A DNA stretch of 47,854 nt from Clostridiales bacterium (GTDB lineage Bacteria > Bacillota > Clostridia > Oscillospirales > Butyricicoccaceae): contig JAHZFK010000022.1 of assembly GCA_019421385.1 (NCBI GenBank), forward strand, positions 1-47,854. The letters are read 5' to 3'. How positions within the stretch are numbered: the stretch's first letter is position 1; every line of letters starts with the position of its first letter. Below are positions 7,060 through 15,180 of the stretch, in pieces. The notes beneath the pieces were generated by a model. The model was not told the DNA's origin. It searched no databases and saw only the letters and a list, made by a program, of their open reading frames with translations. Made by a program: the position numbers and the translations under genes.

Positions 7060-8718
7060 TTAAATTTCCATGATGATCGGCAGCACCATCGGGCTGCGCT
7101 TGGTCTTTTTGAACAGATAATCGCTCACGTCGCCCTTGATTGCCGACTTGAGGCTGTTCCAATCGCGCAGATTCTCCATCGCGCAACGGTCGAGCGCCAT
7201 CTGCGAAATGTTACGCAGCTCTTCCATCAGCGCTTCGGCCTCCTTGACATAGACAAAGCCGCGCGAAACGATATCCGGGCCGGCGATGACCACACCCGTG
7301 GTCGCGTCCACCGTGACCACGACAACCAGCAGACCGTCCTCAGACAGATGCTTGCGGTCACGCAGCACCGCAGTGCCTACATCGCCAATGCCCAAACCAT
7401 CGACCAGCAAGCGGCCCGCCGGCACGGGATTGCCCAGACGAGCAGAGTTTTCGCTGATTTCAACCGGTCGGCCAATTTCGGTAATCAGCACGTTTTTCGG
7501 GTTCACGCCCATCTCACGCGCCAGCCCCGCATGTTGCATCAGCATACGATACTCACCGTGCACCGGGATAAAATATTTCGGCTTGCACAGACCCAGCATC
7601 AACTTCAAATCTTCCTGGCAAGCATGGCCGGATACATGGATCGCAGCAGAGCGGTCGTAAATGACTTCCGCGCCCTGCTTATACAGCTCGTTGACCATAT
7701 TGTTGATCGACTTCTCATTGCCGGGGATCGCAGAAGCCGCAATCAAAATACGGTCGCCCGCATTGACCTCAACCTGTTTGTGGCTGCCATAAGCCATGCG
7801 GTACAGCGCCGACATCGTCTCGCCCTGCGAACCGGTGGATACAATAATCAGCTGACTGCGTGCATAGCGCTTGATCTCGGAAATATCGATCATCACCTTG
7901 CCGGTATCGCGCAGATAACCCAGCTCACCCGCAACCTTAGAGATCTTCTCCATGCTGCGGCCGCATACGGCAACCTTGCGTCCGGCCTTGGCTGCAATGT
8001 CCAGAATCTGCTGCAAACGCGATACGTTGGATGCAAAGGTGGCGATGATGATGCGCTGATCGCTCTCCATGATGAACTTCTCCAGCGACTTGCCCACGAT
8101 TTTTTCGCTCGGCGTGTAGCCCGGACGCTCCACATTCGTCGAATCGCTCATCAGGGCAAGGATACCCTTTTTGCCCAGCTCACCAATGCGCACCAGGTCA
8201 ATCATCTCGCCCGAAACCGGCGTCAGATCAATCTTGAAGTCGCCCGTGTGCAGGATGGTACCAAGCGGCGTCGTGATCGCCAGCGCAACCGAATCCGCAA
8301 TCGAGTGGTTCGTGTGGATGAATTCCACCTTGAAGCAGCCCAGCTTGATCGTATCTCCCGCGCGTACGCGGTTGAGTTTGACCTTTTGCGGCATCTTGTG
8401 CTCACTGAGTTTGGTCTCAATAATGCCGCATGTCAGGCGGGTCGCATAAATCGGCGCATTGCACTCACGCAAAACATACGGGATCGCGCCGATGTGGTCC
8501 TCATGGCCGTGCGTGATGACATAACCACGTAGCTTATTGAGATTGCGCTTAAGGTAGGTGGTATCCGGGATCACCAGATCCACGCCCAGCATATCGTCAT
8601 CCGGAAACGCAACGCCGCAGTCGATTACCAGAATATCATTGCCGTATTCAATGACAGTCATATTCTTTCCGATCTCATTGAGACCACCGAGCGGAATAAT
8701 CTTCAGTTTTTCTTTCAT
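7060..8718 (-). CDS. rnj: Ribonuclease J
   Basis: A 552-aa metallo-beta-lactamase/beta-CASP ribonuclease with endonuclease and 5'-to-3' exonuclease activity, central to mRNA decay and rRNA maturation in Firmicutes lacking RNase E. The zinc motif THGHEDHIG is at 69-77. Further metal ligands are in HTGDFKID and in the beta-CASP region. SDSTNVERPG and the RNA-entry sequence HVSGHACQEDL are also present. The C-terminal domain begins near residue 450 and ends ...PMVLPIIMEI. The ATG at 8718 is preceded by AAAGGAAAG. It is monocistronic with a long 5' leader. I cannot separate J1 from J2 by sequence alone; no second copy is in the window. Confidence 0.96.
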   Translation of the reverse strand: MKEKLKIIPLGGLNEIGKNMTVIEYGNDILVIDCGVAFPDDDMLGVDLVIPDTTYLKRNLNKLRGYVITHGHEDHIGAIPYVLRECNAPIYATRLTCGIIETKLSEHKMPQKVKLNRVRAGDTIKLGCFKVEFIHTNHSIADSVALAITTPLGTILHTGDFKIDLTPVSGEMIDLVRIGELGKKGILALMSDSTNVERPGYTPSEKIVGKSLEKFIMESDQRIIIATFASNVSRLQQILDIAAKAGRKVAVCGRSMEKISKVAGELGYLRDTGKVMIDISEIKRYARSQLIIVSTGSQGETMSALYRMAYGSHKQVEVNAGDRILIAASAIPGNEKSINNMVNELYKQGAEVIYDRSAAIHVSGHACQEDLKLMLGLCKPKYFIPVHGEYRMLMQHAGLAREMGVNPKNVLITEIGRPVEISENSARLGNPVPAGRLLVDGLGIGDVGTAVLRDRKHLSEDGLLVVVVTVDATTGVVIAGPDIVSRGFVYVKEAEALMEELRNISQMALDRCAMENLRDWNSLKSAIKGDVSDYLFKKTKRSPMVLPIIMEI

Positions 8719-8944
8719 AACAGTTTTATCACTTTCCTTTATTCATCAGTTAAAATACCTGTAAACAACAACCCGGGGATTTTCCCCGCGTTTTTACAAA
8801 GACAGACCTGCATCCCGTTCGTCCGCCTTTATGCACTATTTTATCTCTGCGCTGCAGTCCGGTCTTACCGTTTGTCGGCAAGCATCCCCGCGCAAACTGC
8901 AAACACTTATTTTTTATGATACCACATTCCGCTTGCAGTGTAAA
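8719..8944 (-). promoter_or_regulatory. rnj promoter and ~190-nt structured 5' leader
   Basis: On the minus strand: -35 TTTACA (8944-8939), 17-bp spacer, -10 TATCAT (8921-8916), preceded by TGG as an extended -10. Transcription should start near 8909, leaving about 190 nt before the ATG. Close to the gene, a hairpin CGGGG-AAAAT-CCCCG (8788-8774) is bracketed by the complementary GTAAA and TTTAC. It lacks a T-tract on the rnj strand, so it is not a simple terminator. A role in self-cleavage feedback is inferred only. Confidence 0.65.
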
Positions 8945-9267
8945 GTTTTTTTACAGACAGTGGAAAGCCACAGCACAGAAACCCATCGTTTGCAAACCGC
9001 CTATATATACTTTATATATAATAGTATTCTCACACAAGGATGCACTTATCCCTCAGTGGAAACTGTTCCCCACTCTACCTATTTGCACTCACCTTTGCTT
9101 TTGTCATTTCCCCACCCACAATCGAAAAATGTCATTTTGTAACCGTTCTTTGTGCACTAACAGATTCCGAGTGAAAAAAATCGACCGTTTTTTTCATGTG
9201 TCCATACAGATATTCCGTTTATGCAGAGCAGAAATTATGTAGTTTGCACAAAAATGCAAAAAAGTGT
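8945..9267. other. AT-rich intergenic region without a supported gene
   Basis: About 320 bp lies between the divergently transcribed rnj and 3D-protein promoters. On the plus strand, TTGCAA (8990-8995), 17 bp, TATATA (9013-9018) resembles a promoter, but no gene follows it. Short open frames here lack proper ribosome sites. The rest shows only A/T runs and no clear hairpin-plus-T-tract, so a small RNA cannot be ruled in or out. Confidence 0.5.
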
Positions 9268-9296
9268 TTGACAAATACGCGATTGTAAAGTATCAT
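9268..9296 (+). promoter_or_regulatory. Strong sigma-A promoter of the 3D-domain protein
   Basis: A perfect -35 TTGACA (9268-9273), a 17-bp spacer and -10 TATCAT (9291-9296). The predicted start near 9303 gives a leader of about 105 nt before the ATG at 9409. The leader includes a small hairpin ATCGG-TTATT-CCGAT (about 9350-9364). Confidence 0.85.
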
Positions 9297-9408
9297 AGGT
9301 TACAGATCAGAAACAGATCGACAACAAATCAGTAACAACCAGAAAACCAATCGGTTATTCCGATGTCGCGTTACCGCGGGTTTTCACCACAATGTAGGAG
9401 TGTAACAC

Positions 9409-10065
9409 ATGTTCTTTTCTTTGCGAAAGCATGCATCCAAACTGATTGCTGCAACGCTGGCAGTCAGCACGATGGCCTCCATCAGTGCTGCGGCGCTCGA
9501 TCAGCCGGTTGCAATGCTCTCATCCAACCTGAACGCATCGGTCGGTACGGTTCTCAACTCCGATCAGATCAACACAGCGGAACAGGCACTTACCAAGGCA
9601 GAGGCGGAGGCTAAGAAAAAGGCTGAAGCAGAGTCTGCACAGCAGACCGCTTCCAACAAGCCCTCTTCCAATCAGCAGTCCTCCGGCAGCGATTTGCTGA
9701 CCGCGCCGGTATCTGCGAAGACGGTTGCTTACTCTTCTTCTCTTCTGGCAACCGATGCGATCAAAAACAATTCGACCGCGCTGGGCAACTACAAGCTGAC
9801 TTTCTATTGCCCCTGTGAGAAGTGCAACGGCGTTGCCGATGCAAAGACCGCTTCTGGCACGACCCCCACTGAGGGCCGCACGATTGCCGTAGATTCCTCG
9901 ATCATCCCGCTGGGCAGCCGCGTCTATATCGAAGGCTACGGCGTGTTCATCGCAGAGGATACCGGCGGAGCGATCAAGAACAGCAAGATCGACGTGTTTG
10001 TTTCTTCGCATGACCGCGCATATGAACTTGGCGTTCAGTACGCAAACATCTATCTGCTGGGCTAA
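9409..10065 (+). CDS. Secreted 3D-domain protein
   Basis: A 218-aa exported protein: Sec signal peptide (about 1-28, ending near SISAAA), then an Ala/Lys/Glu-rich probable helix (KAEAEAKKKAEAESAQQ), a Ser/Gln/Asn-rich linker, and a C-terminal 3D domain from about residue 125. The three hallmark aspartates are in IAVDSS, AEDTGGAI and KIDVF. The fold is the double-psi barrel of MltA/RlpA and of the YocH/YabE/CwlO-linked proteins, so a cell-wall (peptidoglycan lytic or binding) role is likely. CPCEKCNG adds a Cys pair usual in clostridial members. GGAG (9397-9400) precedes the ATG. Its strong promoter suggests abundant expression. Confidence 0.88.
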   Translation: MFFSLRKHASKLIAATLAVSTMASISAAALDQPVAMLSSNLNASVGTVLNSDQINTAEQALTKAEAEAKKKAEAESAQQTASNKPSSNQQSSGSDLLTAPVSAKTVAYSSSLLATDAIKNNSTALGNYKLTFYCPCEKCNGVADAKTASGTTPTEGRTIAVDSSIIPLGSRVYIEGYGVFIAEDTGGAIKNSKIDVFVSSHDRAYELGVQYANIYLLG

Positions 10066-10081
10066 GACAAATTGATTTTAG

Positions 10082-10106
10082 GGACTATGCTTGCATAGTC
10101 CTTTTT
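10082..10106 (+). terminator. Intrinsic terminator of the 3D-domain gene
   Basis: GGACTATGC (10082-10090) pairs with GCATAGTCC (10093-10101), and TTTTT follows. The loop TTGCAT (10091-10096) lies 17 bp before TATGAT (10114-10119), so a weak promoter for niaR may be embedded in the hairpin. Confidence 0.85.
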
Positions 10107-10144
10107 CTTTTGCTATGATAGGAATACTAAGGAGTGACTGTATC

Positions 10145-10672
10145 ATGAATGCTGCTGAACGGCGCACCAAAATCACCCAGCTTCTCATGCAAACGCAAAA
10201 GCCGCTTTCCGCCACCGCATTGGCTGCACAATGCGGCGTCAGCCGGCAGATCATCGTAGGCGATGTCGCGCTCCTGCGCGCTGGTGGGCTTTCCGTGCTG
10301 GCCACCCCCCGCGGTTACATTTTGGAGAGCGCTGCTTCTTCCTCCGTCCATCCAGAACGGCGTGTAGTGTGCCGCCATGGTGACGACCGTCTGCTCGAAG
10401 AACTGTACACAGTCGTCGATTTGGGCGGCGCCTTGCTGGATGTAACCGTCGAGCATTCGGTTTACGGCCAGATCTGTGCACCGCTCCATATTTTTTCCCG
10501 CTATGACGCCGATATGTTCTGCGAAAAACTCAAAAGCCCTGCTGCCCGTCCCCTGTGCGAGCTGACAGGCGGCATCCATCTGCATACGCTGCGCGCACAG
10601 GACGAGGAGACGCTCAACCGTGTGATACAGGGCCTAAAAGAGAAGGGCTTCCTGCTCACGGATGAAAAATAA
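10145..10672 (+). CDS. niaR: NiaR-family transcriptional repressor of NAD synthesis
   Basis: A 175-aa protein. The N-terminal HTH_11 winged helix (about 5-58, with LAAQCGVSRQIIVGDVALLR) binds DNA. The C-terminal 3H domain is named for conserved histidines, seen in CRHGDD, VEHSVYGQI and GGIHLHTL. NiaR (YrxA) senses nicotinic acid and represses nadBCA and/or niacin uptake genes in Firmicutes; none of those targets is adjacent here, so it acts in trans. The ATG at 10145 follows AAGGAG (10129-10134). The same frame is open upstream but overlaps the preceding terminator, so the longer form is rejected. It is flanked by terminators and stands alone. Confidence 0.9.
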   Translation: MNAAERRTKITQLLMQTQKPLSATALAAQCGVSRQIIVGDVALLRAGGLSVLATPRGYILESAASSSVHPERRVVCRHGDDRLLEELYTVVDLGGALLDVTVEHSVYGQICAPLHIFSRYDADMFCEKLKSPAARPLCELTGGIHLHTLRAQDEETLNRVIQGLKEKGFLLTDEK

Positions 10673-10685
10673 TATACGACAACAG

Positions 10686-10719
10686 AAAAGCCGCAGATGA
10701 AAGCATCTGCGGCTTTTTT
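10686..10719. terminator. Bidirectional terminator between niaR and glnS
   Basis: A 14-bp stem (10686-10699 with 10704-10717) with core GCCGCAGATG and loop AAAG is flanked by A-run and T-run. It serves both converging genes, niaR (+) and glnS (-). Confidence 0.92.
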
Positions 10720-10723
10720 ATTC

Positions 10724-12385
10724 TCACTTTTGCAGCGTCTTGGCAAAGCTGTCCTTGAGCGTAACAATACGATTGAAGCGGCCCTCTTCCCTGTCCTTCA
10801 CATAGTAACCCATGCGGACAAACTGGAAGCGTTCGCCCTCCTTCGCGTCCTTGAGCGACGGCTCCAGCTTGCAGCCCGTCAGCTTTTTCAACGAGTCCGG
10901 ATTGAGATAATCCAGATAATCCGTACCCTCCGGAACGTCGTTGACGTTTTCCAGCGTGAACAGATTGTCGTACAGGTACAGGTCGGCATCCAGCGCGTGC
11001 GCAGCAGATACCCAATGGATCGTACCCTTGACCTTACGGCCATCTGCGGGCATACCGTTGCCTGTCTCGAGATCGGCCGTGCAGCGAATCTCGACGATAT
11101 CACCGTTCTCATCCTTGACAATCTCGTTGCAGCGGACGATATATGCGCCCATCAGGCGCACCTCACCGTCCGGCTTGAGGCGCTGGAACTTCGGAGGCGG
11201 CACCTCGGCAAAATCGCTCTTTTCGATATACAGCTCGCGCGTAAACGGTACCTTGCGTGTGCCTGCATCCTCGTTACGCGGATTGTTCGGCACCTCAAAC
11301 TCCTCGCACTTGTCTTCCGGATAGTTGGTGATGACAAGCTTGATCGGCTCCGTGACCGCCATACGGCGCAGCGCGGTCTCGTTCAGCTCCTCACGGATGC
11401 AGTGCTCCAGCAGCTTGATATCGACTAGAGAATCCGCCTTGGCAACGCCTGCGCGCTGCACGAAGTCCAGAATTGCGCTCGGTGTATAGCCGCGACGGCG
11501 CAGCGCACACAGCGTAGGCATACGCGGGTCATCCCAACCCTCGACGTGCTTTTCAAACACCAGCTGACGCAGGTACCGCTTGGACATAACCGTGTGCGTC
11601 ACATTCAGGCGTGCAAACTCGCGCTGCTTGGGATGGTGCGGCAGCGGGCAGTTGTCCACGACCCACTCGTACAGCGGACGATGGTTCTCGAACTCGATTG
11701 AGCACAGCGAATGCGTGATGCCCTCGATCGCATCCTGAATCGGGTGTGCAAAATCATACAGCGGATAGATGCACCACTTGTCACCCTGACGATGGTGATG
11801 CGCGCGCACGATGCGGTAAATCGCAGGATCACGCAGATTCATGTTCGGGCTTGCCATGTCGATCTTGGCGCGCAGCGTCTTGGAACCGTCCTCGAACTTG
11901 CCTGCACGCATGTCCGCAAACAGCTGCAAATTCTCCTCGACCGAACGGTTACGGTACGGGCTTTCCTTGCCCGGCTCAGTCAAGGAGCCACGGTAAGCGC
12001 GCATTTCCTCCTGCGTCAGATCGTCCACATAGGCCTTGCCATCCTTGATGAGCGCAACCGCGCACTCGTAGCAGGTCTCAAAATAGTCCGAACCGTAGTA
12101 CACGCCGCCCGACGGCTCCTCACCGGTCAGCCACTTGATGTCCTCCCAAATCGAGTCGACATACTCGGTGTCCTCCTTGACCGGGTTGGTATCATCGTAG
12201 CGCAGGTTGAACAGGCCGTCATACTTCTTGCCGATCGACCAGTTAATGAAGATTGCCTTAGCCGAACCGATGTGCAGATAGCCGTTCGGCTCGGGCGGGA
12301 AACGGGTATGAATGCGCTCGTTCAGTCCCGCCGCAATGTCCTCGTCAATGATTTCGGTCAGAAAGTTATTTACATTTTCCATCAT
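10724..12385 (-). CDS. glnS: Glutaminyl-tRNA synthetase
   Basis: A 553-aa class I synthetase charging tRNA-Gln with glutamine. The HIGH motif is HIGS (38-41, in FPPEPNGYLHIGSAKA) and the KMSKS-like motif is VMSKRYL. The C-terminal half is the two beta-barrel anticodon-binding domains typical of GlnRS (VPFTRELYIEKSDF, IHWVSA). Residues such as RFPPEPNGYLH distinguish GlnRS from GluRS. Most Firmicutes lack GlnRS and amidate Glu-tRNA-Gln instead, so this is a horizontally spread gene in the lineage. The start is ATG 12385 or the adjacent ATG 12382, behind GGGGGA. It lies 27 nt downstream of gltX and is probably cotranscribed. Confidence 0.95.
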   Translation of the reverse strand: MMENVNNFLTEIIDEDIAAGLNERIHTRFPPEPNGYLHIGSAKAIFINWSIGKKYDGLFNLRYDDTNPVKEDTEYVDSIWEDIKWLTGEEPSGGVYYGSDYFETCYECAVALIKDGKAYVDDLTQEEMRAYRGSLTEPGKESPYRNRSVEENLQLFADMRAGKFEDGSKTLRAKIDMASPNMNLRDPAIYRIVRAHHHRQGDKWCIYPLYDFAHPIQDAIEGITHSLCSIEFENHRPLYEWVVDNCPLPHHPKQREFARLNVTHTVMSKRYLRQLVFEKHVEGWDDPRMPTLCALRRRGYTPSAILDFVQRAGVAKADSLVDIKLLEHCIREELNETALRRMAVTEPIKLVITNYPEDKCEEFEVPNNPRNEDAGTRKVPFTRELYIEKSDFAEVPPPKFQRLKPDGEVRLMGAYIVRCNEIVKDENGDIVEIRCTADLETGNGMPADGRKVKGTIHWVSAAHALDADLYLYDNLFTLENVNDVPEGTDYLDYLNPDSLKKLTGCKLEPSLKDAKEGERFQFVRMGYYVKDREEGRFNRIVTLKDSFAKTLQK

Positions 12386-12412
12386 AGTGTTATTCTTCCC
12401 CCAAAAACCGAA

Positions 12413-14065
12413 TTAAAGCGCGTTCGCGCAGCGTTCCAGACGCTCCAACACCTTGTCGTGTCCCAGAATGCCCATGACCGTCTGCAAATCGGGCGCGTTC
12501 TGCCGTCCGGCAACCGCCACACGGATGACCATGGAAACATCGCCCACCGCACCCTTGTATGCGGACGGATCAGCCTTGTACGCCTTGGTATCCGCAGCAT
12601 AACCGTGTGCCGATGCGATCTGCTTCATCTTTTCAAAAAAGCCATCCGGCGTGTCGTTTTCGTCAAACATCTGCGCAAAGTCCGCAAGGATCGCCTTGGC
12701 ATCCTCCGCAGACACGCGCTCCGGCATGGTGTAGTCCGGCTGGAACAGTTCGTCAAACATGAAGTCCATATAGCCCTTTGCATCCGACCAGAGCGCCAAA
12801 TCCTTACGCGGTTTCTTGCCGCCGCGTCCGATGGCGAGGTACGCCTTGGAGAAGGCCGGGTCGCGGGTAAGCAGGTCATGGAACGGCTTATCGTTCTGCG
12901 CGCTCCACGACGCAAGATAATCATATACCGTGTCGGCGGACATGCGCGAAATGACGTTCTTGGAAACGTCGTGCAGCTTTTCAATGTCAAACAGCGCGCC
13001 CGAACCACTCATCTTCTTGGTCGAGAACGGGAAATCGTTCATCGGCAGGTCGGGATTGGCGCGCCGCCATTCCTCGAAATTGGAGTTGAGCAGCGTCATT
13101 AGGTACTCGAGCACCGCCGGCACCGGATAACCCTCCTGCTCATAGAAGGTCAGCGCGAGTTCAGGATCCTTGCGCTTGGACAGCTTGCGCTTGCCGCCGG
13201 TCTCGGGGTCGATCTTCATCAGCTGCGCAGTGTGCGCATACTTGGGCGCCTTCCAGCCCATCGCGCGGAACAGCTGCAAATGTACCGGCAGAGTCGCCAG
13301 CCATTCCTCGCCGCGCACGACCACGGTCGTACCCATCAGATGATCGTCCACGACATGCGCGAAGTGATAGGTCGGGATGCCGTCCGACTTGAGGATGACG
13401 ATATCCTGATCGTTCTCGGTGACCTCCATCTTACCCTTGACGAGATCCTCATGGCGGATCTTATTTTCGATGCTGCCCTCCGAACGGAAGCGCACGACAT
13501 AGGGCGTGCCTTTGTTGAGTTCAGCCTGGATATCCTCCATCGGGCGGTCACGCCACACAGCATATTTGCCGTAATAGCCGAAATTCTCCTTGTTGGCCTC
13601 CTGCTGGGCATGTGCCGCCGCAAGTTCCTCCTCCGTGCAGAAGCACGGATAGGCCATACCGCGCTGCACCAGACTCTTGACAAAGGTCTGGTAAATCTGT
13701 GCGCGCTGACTCTGGCGGTACGGGCCATATGCGCCGTTATCGCCGTCGAGCGTTGCGCCCTCGTCAAAGTTCAGGCCGAACGCACGGAACACCTCGATGA
13801 TGGTGCGCACGCCCCCCTCGACCTCGCGCTTTTTGTCGGTATCCTCAATGCGCAGATAGAACACACCGCCCGACTGGTGCGCCAAGCGCTCGTCCACCAG
13901 CGCGCCATACAAATTGCCCAGATGCATGAAGCCCGTCGGACTCGGGCCCATACGGGTCACCTTTGCGCCCTCCGGCAGCGTGCGTTTGGGATAGCGCGCC
14001 TCAATGTCCTCCGGCGTGGTGTTGATATGCGGGAACAGCAGTTCCGCCAAACGGTTATAATCCAT
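12413..14065 (-). CDS. gltX: Glutamate--tRNA ligase
   Basis: A 550-aa class I synthetase joining glutamate to tRNA-Glu. The HIGH motif is HLGN within GPSPTGFMHLGN (about 40-51) and the KMSKS motif is KLSKRKDPE. It is longer than the usual bacterial GluRS (about 470-490 aa), consistent with a clostridial long form. The ATG at 14065 follows GGAG and gives MDYNRLAELLFPH; the open frame runs 61 codons further 5' but through the promoter region, so the shorter form is chosen. With glnS immediately downstream, the pair supplies both Glu- and Gln-tRNA, and a strictly discriminating GluRS is expected (inference). Confidence 0.94.
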   Translation of the reverse strand: MDYNRLAELLFPHINTTPEDIEARYPKRTLPEGAKVTRMGPSPTGFMHLGNLYGALVDERLAHQSGGVFYLRIEDTDKKREVEGGVRTIIEVFRAFGLNFDEGATLDGDNGAYGPYRQSQRAQIYQTFVKSLVQRGMAYPCFCTEEELAAAHAQQEANKENFGYYGKYAVWRDRPMEDIQAELNKGTPYVVRFRSEGSIENKIRHEDLVKGKMEVTENDQDIVILKSDGIPTYHFAHVVDDHLMGTTVVVRGEEWLATLPVHLQLFRAMGWKAPKYAHTAQLMKIDPETGGKRKLSKRKDPELALTFYEQEGYPVPAVLEYLMTLLNSNFEEWRRANPDLPMNDFPFSTKKMSGSGALFDIEKLHDVSKNVISRMSADTVYDYLASWSAQNDKPFHDLLTRDPAFSKAYLAIGRGGKKPRKDLALWSDAKGYMDFMFDELFQPDYTMPERVSAEDAKAILADFAQMFDENDTPDGFFEKMKQIASAHGYAADTKAYKADPSAYKGAVGDVSMVIRVAVAGRQNAPDLQTVMGILGHDKVLERLERCANAL

Positions 14066-14103
14066 TTTGTTCACTCCAACTTCCTTGATGGGTATTTTCG
14101 CCC

Positions 14104-14131
14104 ATGATAGGAATATTTTATCACAGCGCAA
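14104..14131 (-). promoter_or_regulatory. Sigma-A-like promoter of gltX-glnS
   Basis: On the minus strand: -35 TTGCGC (14131-14126), 16-bp spacer, -10 TATCAT (14109-14104), about 38 nt before the gltX ATG. The leader is too short for a T-box. Confidence 0.55.
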
Positions 14132-14210
14132 CGCGCGGTGCAAGGCACAAAGCGCATCAATCGACGGCTTCCGCGGCCCCGGTTTTTGACATAGCTGCGC
14201 GGGAAAAGGC

Positions 14211-14242
14211 AAAGCGGCATGGCGCATCTGCCATGCCGCTTT
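14211..14242 (-). terminator. Intrinsic terminator of the ApbE-lipoprotein operon
   Basis: A 13-bp perfect stem, AAAGCGGCATGGC (14211-14223) with GCCATGCCGCTTT (14230-14242), has a 6-nt loop, just behind the lipoprotein gene. Only a short T run follows on the minus strand. Confidence 0.8.
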
Positions 14243-14259
14243 TCGCAAGCCCCGCTCCC

Positions 14260-14601
14260 TTACGGATTGACCGTTTTGGGGTTTGTGTCCGCGCCGGTAT
14301 CCGCCGTACCGGTTGTCGTGCCCTTATCGTTGCCCGTTACCGCATCGCCGACTTTGTCCATGCCGTTATCAATTGCATTTCCGGCACTATCCATACCGTT
14401 CTCCACGGCATCACCCGCATTGTCCATACCGTTCTGGATGTCATCACCGACGGTGTTACCATTGTCCACCACGCCGTCATTGTTCGTGTCCTCTGTCACG
14501 TTATTGTTCGTGTCATTCGGATTGGTTTCATCCGTCGTGTTGGAGCAGCCGCAGGCAAACACCATCGTCAGTGCGGCCAGCAAAGCGATCAGCCTTTTCA
14601 T
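14260..14601 (-). CDS. Small lipoprotein with 11-residue helical repeats
   Basis: A 113-aa protein with a lipoprotein-type leader ending in VFACGCSN; the lipidated Cys is 17 or 19. After an Asn/Asp/Thr-rich stretch, three tandem 11-residue units follow (about 58-90), of form DNAGDAVENGM, DSAGNAIDNGM, DKVGDAVTGND. The tail is Thr/Gly/Asp-rich. An 11-residue period fits an amphipathic helix like those of LEA proteins or apolipoproteins, but no function is assigned. AAGGAGG precedes the ATG. It is the last gene after ApbE, NusG-II and the Gx transporter (51-nt gap) and is probably in that operon, although a separate promoter in the gap cannot be excluded. Confidence 0.75.
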   Translation of the reverse strand: MKRLIALLAALTMVFACGCSNTTDETNPNDTNNNVTEDTNNDGVVDNGNTVGDDIQNGMDNAGDAVENGMDSAGNAIDNGMDKVGDAVTGNDKGTTTGTADTGADTNPKTVNP

Positions 14602-14652
14602 TGCATTTCCTCCTTATATATTTGCCGTTAGTATAGGAGGCGCTTCGCTTTT

Positions 14653-15165
14653 TTATACGTTAAAATCAATTTTTTGCATATGCGATAATACCACCGAGCA
14701 GGTCAGCCCGGTCACAAGGCCGAGCGGCACGCTCATCACCAGCAGGAACGGCAGATACGCCACCACTGCGCCGGTCTGCATCCAGATGACAGCCGCGATG
14801 ATCTGCCCGATGTTGTGCGCCGCCGCGCCCGCAACGCTCACCCCCAGCAGCGAACAGAACCATTCCTCTGCGCGCAGCAGCAACCACATGACCGCAAGCG
14901 ACAGCAAGCCGCCGAACAACGAAAACAAAAACGCCGTCACGCTGCCCATCAGCAGGCTGGATAGCGCTACGCGGCACAGCAGCACCACCAGCGCGTCCCG
15001 CGCAGACAGGCGTGTCAAGGCAAAGAGCGTCACCACATTGGCCAGACCGAGCTTCACCCCCGGCACCGGCACGACCGCATCCAGCGGGAACAGCCGCTCC
15101 ACGAGCGACAAAACGACTGCCAATGCGGTCAACATGCCGCAAAGCGTCAACTTTTTTGCTTGCAC
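14653..15165 (-). CDS. Gx transporter-family membrane protein
   Basis: A 170-aa integral membrane protein with about five hydrophobic helices. It matches the family once annotated as heptaprenyl diphosphate synthase component I and now called Gx transporter, with the ECF S-component-like signature (LTALAVVLSLVERLFP near the N-terminus; VPGVKLGLANVVTL; GAAAHNIGQII). In Clostridia these genes sit next to a NusG-II protein and ApbE, often beside rnf. A role supplying a substrate (perhaps a flavin or quinone precursor) to membrane redox proteins is inferred. It starts 15 nt behind the NusG-II gene. Confidence 0.82.
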   Translation of the reverse strand: MQAKKLTLCGMLTALAVVLSLVERLFPLDAVVPVPGVKLGLANVVTLFALTRLSARDALVVLLCRVALSSLLMGSVTAFLFSLFGGLLSLAVMWLLLRAEEWFCSLLGVSVAGAAAHNIGQIIAAVIWMQTGAVVAYLPFLLVMSVPLGLVTGLTCSVVLSHMQKIDFNV

Positions 15166-15180
15166 GGTCTCACCCTTCCG

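Noticed and set aside
9045..9125. Two GTGGGGAA-like elements on the minus strand resembling MraZ boxes
   Set aside because: They are about 40 nt apart and not in the closely spaced array that MraZ sites show, and no division gene is adjacent.
9040..9174. 44-codon plus-strand frame after the orphan promoter-like pair
   Set aside because: The AAGG is too close to the ATG to act as a ribosome site, and the composition does not resemble a conserved small protein.
14066..14248. 61-residue N-terminal extension of gltX
   Set aside because: It contains the promoter and the composition is unlike GluRS; the family N-terminus begins near MDYNRLAELL.
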